Source: Effusibacillus consociatus (lineage in GTDB: Bacteria; Bacillota; Bacilli; Tumebacillales; Effusibacillaceae). From it: a stretch of DNA of 64,000 bases. The translations under genes and the position numbers were made by a program. The number at the start of each line of letters is the position of its first letter. The first letter of the stretch is position 1. Of this stretch, positions 51,088 to 59,706 are shown one piece after another. The notes below the pieces were generated by a model. The model did not search any database, had not been told where the DNA came from, and worked only from the letters and a program-made list of their open reading frames with translations. The DNA lies in contig NZ_JBHSHC010000093.1 of the NCBI RefSeq assembly GCF_042652925.1, positions 38,691-102,690 of the forward strand, given 5' to 3'.

Positions 51088-52452
51088 GTGAAAAAGTTAT
51101 TGGCTGTAACAGCATGTCCCACTGGAATCGCTCACACTTACATGTCGGCTGAAGCTTTGCAAAAAACAGCAAAGGAAAAAAACGTCGACTTGAAGGTGGA
51201 GACCCGTGGAGCAATGGGAGTCGAAAACGAACTGACTGAGCAGGAAATAGCAGAAGCACACGCCATTATCATCGCAGCAGATACCGATGTGAATGAAGGT
51301 CGTTTCGCAGGAAAACCGGTAGTGAAAGCTTCTGTCGGGGAGGCGATCAAAGATCCCGGCCGATTAATTGAAGAAGCTTTATCCAAACAAGCCTCTGCTC
51401 AGGATTTTGTAAACCAGGTGGAAAAAACAAAGCAGGAGAGAAGTGCTCAACGAACAGGGGTTTATAAACATCTGATGAATGGTGTTTCTTTCATGCTTCC
51501 CCTGGTGGTAGCCGGTGGTCTGATTATCGCCCTCTCATTTATTTTTGGGATTGAGGCATTCAAAGAAAAAGGGACGTTGGCTGCTGCATTGATGGACATT
51601 GGGGGCGGTGCCGCTTTTGCCCTAATGGTTCCGGTTTTAGCCGGGTTTATTGCTTACTCGATTGCGGATAAACCGGGGTTGGCTCCGGGGCTGGTAGGAG
51701 GCATGCTGGCTTCCAAAATCGGTGCCGGTTTCCTTGGAGGAATTATCGCCGGTTTCTTGGCAGGATATATTGCAAAATGGCTTCGCAGTACGATCAAGCT
51801 ACCGAAGAATTTCGAAGGTCTTACACCTATTCTAATCATTCCGTTGCTGTCCACTCTTGCAGTCGGCCTTCTTATGACTTATGTGATTGGTACTCCTGTA
51901 AAAGGGATTATGGATGGACTTACTGAATGGTTAAAAGGACTTAGTTCTTCGAATGCTGTATTTCTTGGCCTGCTGTTAGGGGCTATGATGGCCTTTGATA
52001 TGGGGGGACCGGTAAATAAAGCGGCTTATACGTTTGCTGTCGGGTTGTTGGGAAGCAACGTTTTTGAACCGATGGCGGCCGTCATGGCGGCTGGAATGAC
52101 TCCTCCTCTTGGACTTTGGCTGGCTACCTTGATTGCCCGTAATAAGTTTACGGTTGAAGAGCGTGAAGCCGGTAAGGCGGCGGGTGTTCTGGGGATCTCC
52201 TTCATCACGGAAGGTGCGATTCCATTTGCTGCAGCCGATCCGATTCGTGTGATCCCTTCGATTATGGTCGGCTCTGCAGTAACGGGCGCTTTATCCATGC
52301 TGTTTGGCGCTACCCTGCGAGCTCCGCATGGCGGGATTTTCGTGCTCCCGATTCCCAACGCGGTTGGCCATCTTGCGCTGTATGCACTTGCGATCGTAAT
52401 TGGAACCGTGGTCACAGCTTTGCTGGTAAGCGTGTTAAAGAAGAATAAGTAA
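51088..52452 (+). CDS. fruA: PTS fructose transporter subunit IIBC
   Basis: 454 residues: IIB domain with the phosphorylated Cys10 (AVTACPTGIAHTYMSAEAL), a Lys/Gln-rich linker (about 105-125), then a IIC domain with LMNGVSFMLPLVVAGG, AYSIADKPGLAPGLVGG and GISFITEGAIPFAAADP. Unlike Bacillus FruA, it lacks a fused IIA, which is the next gene. GTG 51088 is 7 nt after AAAGGAG (51074-51080); ATG 51082 is only 1 nt away and is less likely. Confidence 0.92.
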   Translation: MKKLLAVTACPTGIAHTYMSAEALQKTAKEKNVDLKVETRGAMGVENELTEQEIAEAHAIIIAADTDVNEGRFAGKPVVKASVGEAIKDPGRLIEEALSKQASAQDFVNQVEKTKQERSAQRTGVYKHLMNGVSFMLPLVVAGGLIIALSFIFGIEAFKEKGTLAAALMDIGGGAAFALMVPVLAGFIAYSIADKPGLAPGLVGGMLASKIGAGFLGGIIAGFLAGYIAKWLRSTIKLPKNFEGLTPILIIPLLSTLAVGLLMTYVIGTPVKGIMDGLTEWLKGLSSSNAVFLGLLLGAMMAFDMGGPVNKAAYTFAVGLLGSNVFEPMAAVMAAGMTPPLGLWLATLIARNKFTVEEREAGKAAGVLGISFITEGAIPFAAADPIRVIPSIMVGSAVTGALSMLFGATLRAPHGGIFVLPIPNAVGHLALYALAIVIGTVVTALLVSVLKKNK

Positions 52453-52487
52453 TACCTCTTTGAGGCTAACTAACCGTTAAGGAGCAA

Positions 52488-52521
52488 TAAGGAATGAGGT
52501 TGTCCTCATTCCTTATCTTCT
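52488..52521 (+). terminator. hairpin between fruA and the IIA gene
   Basis: TAAGGAATGAGG (52488-52499) pairs with CCTCATTCCTTA (52504-52515), then TCTTCTT. A partial terminator that may lower expression of IIA, HPr and enzyme I, or an mRNA stabiliser. Confidence 0.6.
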
Positions 52522-52564
52522 TCAAAAGTCAAAGAAAACAAATCATAATCTGGGAGGAATTGTT

Positions 52565-53017
52565 TTGCAACTAACCGCTCTCATCAAGCCGGAAACCGTT
52601 CTTATGTCTTTGGATGTTCAAAGTAAGGAAGAATGCATTCAAACCATGGCTGAAACTTTGGCCAAAGCGGGATTTGTTACTGAACCGGACACGTATGTGG
52701 AAGCAGTAGTAAACCGTGAAAAAACAGGCTCAACCGGTGTGGGGTTCGGAGTAGCGATTCCTCATGGCAAGTCCAAAGGAGTCGCTCAGCCGGGTGTTGC
52801 CTTTGCAAAATTGGCAAAACCGGTAGACTGGAAATCGTTGGACGGAAATCCGGTGTCTGTCGTGTTTCTTATCGCTGTACCGGAAGAAAACGTTGGAAAT
52901 GAACATCTGCAAATTCTGGTAGCTATCTCCAGAAAACTGATTCATGAAGATTTTCGAAATGAGCTGTTTGAAGCAACTTCCGTAGAAGACGTATTTCGCA
53001 TCTTGGAAACTCTTTAA
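52565..53017 (+). CDS. PTS fructose subunit IIA
   Basis: 150 residues of the fructose/mannitol IIA family. The phospho-acceptor His67 is in VGFGVAIPHGKSKGV, with AVVNREKTGSTG before it and NEHLQILVAISRKL after. It passes phosphate from HPr to the FruA IIB cysteine. TTG 52565 follows GGGAGGAAT. It is separate from IIBC, in contrast to Bacillus. Confidence 0.9.
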   Translation: MQLTALIKPETVLMSLDVQSKEECIQTMAETLAKAGFVTEPDTYVEAVVNREKTGSTGVGFGVAIPHGKSKGVAQPGVAFAKLAKPVDWKSLDGNPVSVVFLIAVPEENVGNEHLQILVAISRKLIHEDFRNELFEATSVEDVFRILETL

Positions 53018-53035
53018 AGCTGGGGGGAACTCGCA

Positions 53036-53305
53036 ATGGTGTCAAAAGAACTTTCGATTCAGAATGAACAGGGCTTTCATGTTCGACCTGCACAATTGTT
53101 CGTACAGAATGCAAGTAAGTTTGCTTCGAATATTCAAGTTATCACCGAAAAAGGACTGAAAGTGGACGGGAAAAGTATTCTGGGATTGATGACCCTGGGT
53201 CTTGCGAAGGGCTCAAAAATTACAATTGAAGCCAGTGGAACCGATGAAGAAGAAGCCCTCGATGCGTTGGCAGATTTGGTGGAAAGCAAGTTTGGTGAAG
53301 AGTGA
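53036..53305 (+). CDS. ptsH: phosphocarrier protein HPr
   Basis: 89 residues with active His15 (QGFHVRPAQ) and the regulatory serine of KSILGLMTLG at 47. The serine suggests control by HPr kinase and CcpA co-repression, although the Crh form would lack His15. GGGGGGAAC precedes ATG 53036. The stop overlaps the ptsI ATG. Its place inside a fructose operon is unusual compared with the separate ptsHI operon of Bacillus. Confidence 0.92.
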   Translation: MVSKELSIQNEQGFHVRPAQLFVQNASKFASNIQVITEKGLKVDGKSILGLMTLGLAKGSKITIEASGTDEEEALDALADLVESKFGEE

Positions 53306-55038
53306 TGTCTGAAATCAAATTCGTGGGAATCGGTGTATCGGAAGGGATTCGCATTGGGAAAGCATTATTGTATACTCCCTATTCTTCAAAAGTGGAATCT
53401 TTTAAAGAATACGTAACCAAAGAAGAAAGCAAAGCAGAGCAGGAACGACTCGCAATAGCCAAAGAAAAAAGTCGCCAAGAGCTAAACGGTTTGATTGAAC
53501 GGACCAAGAAAACCTTGGGTGAGGAAAAAGCGGTCATCCTGGCCGGCCAACAAAGTATGCTGGAAGACCCGACTTTTTATCCCGAAATTGAGAAATTGGT
53601 TGTCAACCAACAGTATTCCGCTGAAAAAGCTGTAACGCAAATCGTGGAACAAATCAGTGCTGTCTTTGAGTCAATGGATTCCGAGTATTTGCGGGAGAGA
53701 GCAGCAGACGTTCGTGATTTGGGCGGACGCCTGTTATCCAATTTGAGAGATGAGAAAGGCTTGCAGCTTTCGGAAATCCGGGAAGAAGTCATTCTGGTTG
53801 CTGATGACTTGACTCCTTCAGATACAGTTCAATTGGACAAACAGTTTATTCTCGGTTTTGTAACACGCAAGGGTGGCAAGACTTCACATACCGCCATTTT
53901 AGCGAGATCTTTGGGAATTCCTGCGATTGTGGGTGTTGCAGAGAACCTGGATCATATCCTCAACGAACAGCAAATTATCATCGACGGAACTACAGGGGAA
54001 TGTATTGTCGATCCGGATGCAGGCACAATCGAACAGTATCGCAAAAAAATGGGGTTGGAACAAGAACAGAAGGAACTGCTGCAAGAGTTCGCCTTGAAAC
54101 CGGCAGTTACTCAGGATGGCTTTCAAGTGGAGATCGCGGCCAATATTGGTACCCCAAAAGAGGCAGTGACCGCACTGGAGGAAGGTGCAGAAGGAATAGG
54201 TTTGTACAGAACGGAATTCCTTTTTATGAATGCGACTGCCATACCCGATGAGGAAGAACAGTACCAGGCTTATAAAGAAGTTGCTGTAACTATGGGGGAG
54301 CGCCCTGTCGTAATCCGTACGTTGGACATCGGCGGGGACAAGGATTTGCCTTATTTGTCTTTGCCCGAGGAAATGAACCCTTTCTTGGGATACAGAGCAA
54401 TCCGGCTCTGCCTCGATCAGTTGCCGATACTGAAAACACAGCTTCGCGCTATCCTACGGGCGAGTGTCCATGGGAATCTGAAGGTTATGTTCCCGATGAT
54501 CTCGAATTTGCAGGAATGGCGCCAGGCAAAGTCAATTTTTGATGAAGTCCGCGAAGAACTTGAGCGGGAAGGAGTTTCTTTTGATTCATCGATCGAAGTC
54601 GGGATCATGATTGAAGTCCCTTCGGCCGCGCTGCTTGCCGATCGATTCGCTAAGGAAGTGGATTTCTTCAGTATCGGAACCAATGATTTGGTCCAATATA
54701 CCGTGGCTGTAGATCGGATGAACGAAAAGGTAGCCCATTTGTATGATTATTTCCATCCGTCGGTCATCCGGTTGATCAAGACGGTCATTGAAGAAGCCCA
54801 TAAAGAAGGAAAATGGGTCGGGATGTGCGGCGGAATGGCAGGAGATCCATTGGCTGCTCCTCTCCTCATTGGATTGGGACTGGATGAATGGAGTATGGAT
54901 GCCGGTTCTGTCAATAAGATAAAGCGTGAGATTTCACGGTTAAATCGTGAGGACTGCAGAAAATTGACAACCCATATGCTTGAGTTGGATACGAATGAGG
55001 AGATTCGGGAGGAATTGAAAAAGATCTTGCAAAATTGA
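53305..55038 (+). CDS. ptsI: PTS enzyme I (phosphoenolpyruvate-protein phosphotransferase)
   Basis: 577 residues, full length: HPr-binding helical domain, phospho-His195 in GGKTSHTAILARS, GIGLYRTEFLFMN, and the C-terminal PEP site with IGTNDLVQYT and CGGMAGDP (catalytic Cys). It starts the phosphate relay from PEP. ATG 53305 overlaps the ptsH stop (TGATG); GTG 53302 would add one residue. It is the last gene before the licT leader. Confidence 0.94.
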   Translation: MSEIKFVGIGVSEGIRIGKALLYTPYSSKVESFKEYVTKEESKAEQERLAIAKEKSRQELNGLIERTKKTLGEEKAVILAGQQSMLEDPTFYPEIEKLVVNQQYSAEKAVTQIVEQISAVFESMDSEYLRERAADVRDLGGRLLSNLRDEKGLQLSEIREEVILVADDLTPSDTVQLDKQFILGFVTRKGGKTSHTAILARSLGIPAIVGVAENLDHILNEQQIIIDGTTGECIVDPDAGTIEQYRKKMGLEQEQKELLQEFALKPAVTQDGFQVEIAANIGTPKEAVTALEEGAEGIGLYRTEFLFMNATAIPDEEEQYQAYKEVAVTMGERPVVIRTLDIGGDKDLPYLSLPEEMNPFLGYRAIRLCLDQLPILKTQLRAILRASVHGNLKVMFPMISNLQEWRQAKSIFDEVREELEREGVSFDSSIEVGIMIEVPSAALLADRFAKEVDFFSIGTNDLVQYTVAVDRMNEKVAHLYDYFHPSVIRLIKTVIEEAHKEGKWVGMCGGMAGDPLAAPLLIGLGLDEWSMDAGSVNKIKREISRLNREDCRKLTTHMLELDTNEEIREELKKILQN

Positions 55039-55055
55039 TTCCAAAATTGTATCAT
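55027..55055 (+). promoter_or_regulatory. candidate promoter of licT
   Basis: TTGCAA (55027-55032), 17-nt spacer and TATCAT (55050-55055), overlapping the end of ptsI and about 35 nt before the antiterminator RNA site. Confidence 0.4.
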
Positions 55056-55089
55056 CTATGCTAATAGTTTGATAAACTGTTTCACTTTT

Positions 55090-55123
55090 GCGTTGTTACT
55101 GATTCGATCAGGCATGAGCAAAA
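55090..55123 (+). promoter_or_regulatory. RAT antiterminator RNA site upstream of licT
   Basis: GCGTTGTTACTG (55090-55101), a short loop, CAGGCATGAGCAAAA (to 55123) matches the ribonucleic antiterminator of the LicT/SacT family. Its 3' half overlaps the terminator stem (55112-55167), so a bound antiterminator would allow transcription into licT. Confidence 0.75.
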
Positions 55124-55167
55124 ACAGTTAGCGGTTTGGCCGTTGCTGATTTTGCTCATGCTTTTTT
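55112..55167 (+). terminator. terminator overlapping the licT RAT
   Basis: GCATGAGCAAAA (55112-55123) pairs exactly with TTTTGCTCATGC (55150-55161), followed by TTTTTT. Confidence 0.85.
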
Positions 55168-55299
55168 GTCGTGCTGAAAAAAGGGGGTGTTGGAATGATC
55201 GAGAATGGAAAAAGAATTCTTTGCACAGGCTACCAATGCTGAAACACCTCTCCTGTCTCCAAAGTTGGAACGGATGCCGTTAGTGGAAGGGGTATCTGC

Positions 55300-56153
55300 A
55301 TGAAAATTAAAAAGATCTTAAATAATAATGCCTTAGTAGTGCAGGACAGAGATAGAGAAAAGATTGTCCTGGGGTTAGGAATTGCTTTTCAGAAAAAAAG
55401 AATGATCCTGTGGATCAATCTAAGACTGAAAAAGTCTTTGTTATGAAGGATACTTCGGAGTATCAAAAATTCAAAGAGATACTCGCCACTTTACCCGAAC
55501 AGCATATTGGGGTGGCTGAAGAAATTATCACCTATGCGGAAAAACAGTTAGGTACGGAATTGAATGATCATATTCACGTTGCTCTTACGGACCACTTGTC
55601 GTTTGCGATCGAAAGGTTGAAAAAGGGGATAAGCATTCAAAATAAATTGCTGAATGAAATCAAGGCGTTGTATCGCAAGGAATTTGAAATTGCATTGTGG
55701 GCAAAAAAGTTGATTAAAGAAAGATTGGACATCGAAATCCCTGACGATGAAGCAGGATATATCGCCCTCCATATTCATACGGCAAAAATGAATGCGGGCG
55801 ATTTGACGAAAACGTTAGACTTAACCACTACGATACGGGAAGTAATTGATCTGATTCAGAACCAGTTGAATATCTCGATTGAAGAGGAAAGTATTTCTTA
55901 TCAACGTTTAGTTACACATTTGCATTATGCTTTTCGGCGGTTCGAGGCGAGTGAACCTAGCCATGAGTTTGACCCCGAAATGTTGCACGTGATTCGGGAA
56001 AGGTTCCAAAAATCTTTTGCATGTGCCGAAAAGATTGGCCGATATCTGCAAGAGGAATATGGTTATAGTGTTCCGGAAATGGAGTTGGCTTATATCGCTT
56101 TGCACATCCAAAGGGTTGCAAGCAAATCAAACGGTATCATGACGAATGAATGA
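55300..56153 (+). pseudogene. licT: LicT/SacT-family transcriptional antiterminator, frameshifted at an A7 run
   Basis: ATG 55300 begins the RNA-binding CAT domain (MKIKKILNNNALVVQDRDREKIVLGLGIAFQKK), but this frame stops at 55443-55445. The PRD1 and PRD2 domains (NDHIHVALTDHLSFAIERLKKG, GYIALHIHTA, LVTHLHYAFRRF, YIALHIQR) lie in another frame to 56153. One more A in AAAAAAA (55393-55399) would join them as FQKKKNDPVDQ, about 284 residues. The protein would bind both RAT sites in this locus. As it stands, only a PRD fragment could be made. Confidence 0.8.
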
Positions 56154-56164
56154 AAGCGCTTGAA
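56151..56164 (+). promoter_or_regulatory. candidate CcpA cre site
   Basis: TGAAAGCGCTTGAA matches the cre consensus TGWAANCGNTNWCA at 12 of 14 positions. It overlaps the licT stop codon and precedes the sucrose PTS gene, a sensible place for catabolite repression. Confidence 0.5.
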
Positions 56165-56179
56165 AGACATCATATGGTG

Positions 56180-56213
56180 GGATTGTGACTGGTTCGACCA
56201 GGCAAGACCTAAA
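56180..56213 (+). promoter_or_regulatory. RAT antiterminator RNA site upstream of the sucrose PTS gene
   Basis: GGATTGTGACTGG (56180-56192), TTCGA loop, CCAGGCAAGACCTAAA (to 56213) closely fits the LicT/SacT RAT consensus. Its end is the 5' arm of the terminator at 56205-56270. Confidence 0.85.
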
Positions 56214-56270
56214 ATGTGTCAGGACGATTCGACTTAAATTGTTCCCTTGCACGTTTTGGGTCTTTTTGTT
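56205..56270 (+). terminator. terminator overlapping the sucrose PTS RAT
   Basis: AGACCTAAAATGTG (from 56205) pairs, with G-T pairs, with CACGTTTTGGGTCT (56250-56263), followed by TTTTGTT. Confidence 0.8.
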
Positions 56271-56306
56271 TCGCAAACAACGATTACACGGAAAAGAGGG
56301 ATTCTT

Positions 56307-57681
56307 ATGCAACCAAGAGATATTGCCATTCAACTGTTGCCGCTGTTAGGGGGCAAAGACAATATTATCAGTGTAACTCATTGCGCCACTCGATTGCGTC
56401 TGGTTATGAAGGACGAGACGAGAGTGGAAAAATCATCCATTGAGCAAATGGACAGCATAAAAGGTGTGTTTACAAGTGCAGGGCAGCTCCAGATTATCTT
56501 GGGAACCGGTGTGGTAAACAAAGTATACCGGGCGCTCGTGGAAGCAAGCGGAATTACTGAAACGAACGCTGTTGAGCACGCTGAGGCCGTAAAAGCGAAG
56601 ATGAATCCTGTGGCCAGATTGGCGAAGTCATTATCCAACATATTCGTACCGATTATTCCCGCTATCGTCGCCAGCGGTTTGTTAATGGGGCTTCTCGGTA
56701 TGATGAAAGCTTTCCATTGGGTGGCGCCGGACAGTGCCTGGTATAAAATGTTGGATATGTTCTCAAATGCAGCATTTATTATTTTGCCGATCCTGATCGG
56801 GTTCAGTGCCGCTAGGGAATTTGGCAGCAATCCGTTTTTGGGAGCGGTTATCGGGGGAATTTTAACCCATCCTGCGCTTTTAAATCCTTGGGTGCTCGGG
56901 AGCAAAACTCCGGAGTATATGAATGTTCTTGGGTTTAGTCCTGCTGATCGGCTATCAGGGTACAGTGATCCCGATCCTATTGTCGGTATATGCGATGAGC
57001 AAGATCGAAAAAGGTCTGAGAAAAGTGGTGCCTAACTCTTTGGATCTCCTCGTTATACCTTTTATCACAGTCATGTTTACCGGTTTTGTCTCACTTCTGG
57101 CGATTGGCCCGCTTGGTACAATTGTGGGGGGCCTGATTACGGGCACTCTGGATTTTGTGTACCAGTACGGCGGCTTTATAGCCGGTTTGCTCTTTGGCGG
57201 CTTGTATTCTTCGATTGTGATCACAGGGTTGCATCACAGCTTTCACGCGATTGAGGCGGGGCTGCTGGCCGATCCAAAAATCGGCGTTAACTTCCTGCTG
57301 CCCATTTGGTCAATGGCCAACGTGGCTCAAGGCGGAGCCGGTTTGGCGGTATTTTTCAAAAAGAAAAACAAGAAGCTCAAGGAAATCGCGATCCCTGCTG
57401 CATTTTCCGCGTTCCTGGGCATTACCGAACCGGTGATCTTCGGAATCAACCTGAAATTGGTCAAGCCGTTTATCGGAGCTGCAATTGGTGGAGCGCTCGG
57501 CGGAGCCTATGTTGTACTCACGAACGTAGTAGCCAACGCTTACGGATTGACAGGCATCCCGATGATTGCAATCGTTGCCCCGTTAGGTTTATCCAACCTG
57601 GCAAACTACTTGATTGGTTTTGCGATTGCAGCGGTATCTGCATTTGTTGTTACCTGGTTCTTGAAGTTCAAAGATGAATAA
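56307..57681 (+). pseudogene. sucrose-type PTS IIBC permease, frameshifted
   Basis: ATG 56307 (AAAAGAGGG 6 nt upstream) begins a IIB domain with Cys26 (VTHCATRLRLVM) and the first IIC helices to YMNVLGF, then the frame fails at about 56934-56938 and stops at 57035. The rest of IIC (VLLIGYQGTVIPILLSVYAMSKIEKGLRK, GITEPVIFGINLKL, GLSNLANYLIGFAI) is in another frame to 57681. A two-base deletion, or one extra base, in GGGTTTAGTC explains it. It resembles SacP/ScrA sucrose permeases and depends on another protein for IIA. Confidence 0.78.
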
Positions 57682-57734
57682 ACACGGGACGGGGGCGGCC
57701 TCGCCCCCAATTTCGTCGATAGGAGCTGATTGTC

Positions 57735-58691
57735 ATGAAAGGCGTTATCAGTTTGGGTGAGGCGCTGATCGATTTTATTCCTTTGGACCCGGGGAATACC
57801 ACCTATCAAAAAAGTCCGGGTGGTGCCCCTGCCAATGTTGCAGTCGGCCTGGCGAGACTCGGTGCCAAGTCCGCATTTTTGGGGAAAGTCGGAAATGATG
57901 TTCTGGGGTCTTTTCTGAGGCGCACAATGGAAGAAAATCAAGTAGATGTAAGACATATGACCTTTACAGATGATGCCCGAACGGGTGTCGTATTCGTTAC
58001 CCTTGATCCAACCGGTGAACGGCATTTCAGTTTTTACATTGATCCCAGCGCAGACCGTTACCTGGAGGAAGACGATATCGTCGAAACACTTTTTGCGGAG
58101 AACAAAATTCTGCACTTCGGATCCATTTCCCTGATTGGGGAACCGTCCGCAAGCGCAACCCGAAAAGCGGTGAAAGCGGCGAAAGCAGCAGGAATGTTGA
58201 TTTCCTATGATCCAAATCTACGCCTTGGCTTATGGGAAAGTGAAGAACTGGCAAAGCAAACCATTCTCTCCATGCTTCCGGCAGCAGATGTTCTAAAAAT
58301 CTCTGATGAAGAGTTGACTTTCCTAACCGGTGAGACAGATATTGAAGCCGGACTTGATGAATTGGAGCGATACAACATTCCTTTAATCTTTGTAACGATG
58401 GGCGGGGCTGGAAGCATCTACAGGTTTCATCGGGAATCGGGAAAAGTTCCTGCCATGAAAGTTGAAACGGTCGATACGACCGGGGCAGGCGATGCGTTTG
58501 TTTCAGCTATTCTCTATTGCTTGAATGATACGGATAAAAGGTTAGATCAAATGACAGTTCAGGATATCCAAGAGATGGTTCGCTTTGCAAGTGTCTCCGG
58601 AGGCCTGGCTGCTTCAAAAAAAGGAGCTATGACCGCGTTGCCGACATTGGAAGAAGTCAAGAGAATTTTGGAAAAGGAGGGGGCAAATTGA
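57735..58691 (+). CDS. PfkB-family fructokinase
   Basis: 318 residues, intact: SLGEALIDFIP at the start, SPGGAPANVAVGLARLG, DPNLRLGLW, ISDEELTFLTG and the catalytic DTTGAGDAFVSA. ScrK-type enzymes phosphorylate fructose released from sucrose 6-phosphate. ATG 57735 is preceded by TAGGAG. A GGGGCG/CGCCCC hairpin (57691-57708) lies between the broken permease and this gene. It overlaps the following glycosidase gene by 4 bases. Confidence 0.88.
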   Translation: MKGVISLGEALIDFIPLDPGNTTYQKSPGGAPANVAVGLARLGAKSAFLGKVGNDVLGSFLRRTMEENQVDVRHMTFTDDARTGVVFVTLDPTGERHFSFYIDPSADRYLEEDDIVETLFAENKILHFGSISLIGEPSASATRKAVKAAKAAGMLISYDPNLRLGLWESEELAKQTILSMLPAADVLKISDEELTFLTGETDIEAGLDELERYNIPLIFVTMGGAGSIYRFHRESGKVPAMKVETVDTTGAGDAFVSAILYCLNDTDKRLDQMTVQDIQEMVRFASVSGGLAASKKGAMTALPTLEEVKRILEKEGAN

Positions 58692-59514
58692 GCGGTATCC
58701 CTTATCAGCCAAAAGGAAAGTTTTTATGGGATTTCTGGGTATATGAAGAAAATGGGGAATATCATCTTTTCTATCTGCAGGCTCCGCTGCACCCTGATCC
58801 GCACACAAGACATCGCAACTCCAGTGTCGGTCATGCTGTTTCAAAGGATCTGATTCATTGGCAGGAGAAAGGAACAGTACTCACCGCAAGTGAAGACGAC
58901 AAGGCCTGGGACAGTGTGTCCATTTGGACAGGATGTACAGTTAAAAAAGATGACACCTACTATATGTTTTATACGGCAAGGTCCAAACAGGATGTAGCGG
59001 AAGGAGGTTATGTAGGTCACACGCAACGGATTGGAGTCGCTACATCAAAAGACTTGCATCAATGGGAAAAATATCAGGGAAATCCTGTTTTGACAGCCGA
59101 TTACCGCTATTACGAAAGCGCTGCGGAAGCGCATAACAAACACGAGGGCTGGCGAGATCCCTACATTGTTTACGATGAAGAGGAAGATATCTATTACGCT
59201 TTTATTACAGCCCGTGATAAAGCTGGGGATCCAAAGGCCAGAGGCTGCATTGCGAGAGCGAAATCCAAGGATCTTTTGCATTGGGAAGTTCTTCCTCCGG
59301 CGGTATCGCCCCACACATTTACAGATATGGAAGTCCCGTTCCTGCATAAACATAACGGAAAATGGTACATGATATTTGCCGTAAAAGAGCAATGGTATAG
59401 TGAGGAATACAAGGAGCGGATTGCCCCCATTCCGATGTGGAGCATCCCTATGCTTTATCGAGACCCATGAAGATTCTCTATACGGATGAAGGAAAGATCC
59501 GATTGGTAAAATGA
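58688..59514 (+). pseudogene. GH32/GH68-like beta-fructosidase with a lost internal segment
   Basis: TTG 58688 (AAAGGAGGGGG upstream) begins 260 residues of a five-bladed beta-propeller glycosidase: FLWDFWVYEENGEYHLFYLQ (likely nucleophile Asp), GHAVSKDLIHW and WRDPYIVYDEEED (RDP motif). The frame ends at 59470 soon after EEYKERIAP. The bases just after encode, in another frame, a tail (RPMKILYTDEGKIRLVK, 59461-59514) that looks like the true C-terminus. A segment between appears deleted with a frame change. It would act on sucrose 6-phosphate or a related fructoside. Confidence 0.65.
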
Positions 59515-59521
59515 CCTGAAC

Positions 59522-59553
59522 GCGCGCATGCGGATATCCTTGCGCGCTTTTTC
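59522..59553 (+). terminator. terminator at the end of the sucrose locus
   Basis: GCGCGCA (59522-59528) and TGCGCGC (59541-59547), with GGATATCC in the loop, then TTTTTC. Confidence 0.8.
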
Positions 59554-59624
59554 ATTTTATACGGCAATTTTTAACATAATTCTATTTTTTCCCCTATTTA
59601 GGTCTAGCAGAAAATGACGTGATG

Positions 59625-59642
59625 ATATAGTATATACTATAT
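59625..59642 (+). promoter_or_regulatory. 18-bp perfect palindrome upstream of ccpN
   Basis: ATATAGTATATACTATAT reads the same on both strands. It lies about 65 nt before ccpN and could be an operator or promoter element; a bound factor is not known. Confidence 0.4.
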
Positions 59643-59706
59643 AGGGTTTCGGTATAAAAAGTATGACACATTTAGGTAACGCATTTTTAGAAGGTGGTGT
59701 TCGGAC

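Noticed and set aside
55205..55303. 32-codon frame overlapping the licT start (ATGA)
   Set aside because: The overlap is tempting but there is no clear Shine-Dalgarno and no recognisable sequence; possibly chance.
57691..57708. GGGGCG/CGCCCC hairpin as a terminator before the fructokinase gene
   Set aside because: There is no T-tract after the stem; it may be an mRNA processing or stability element instead.
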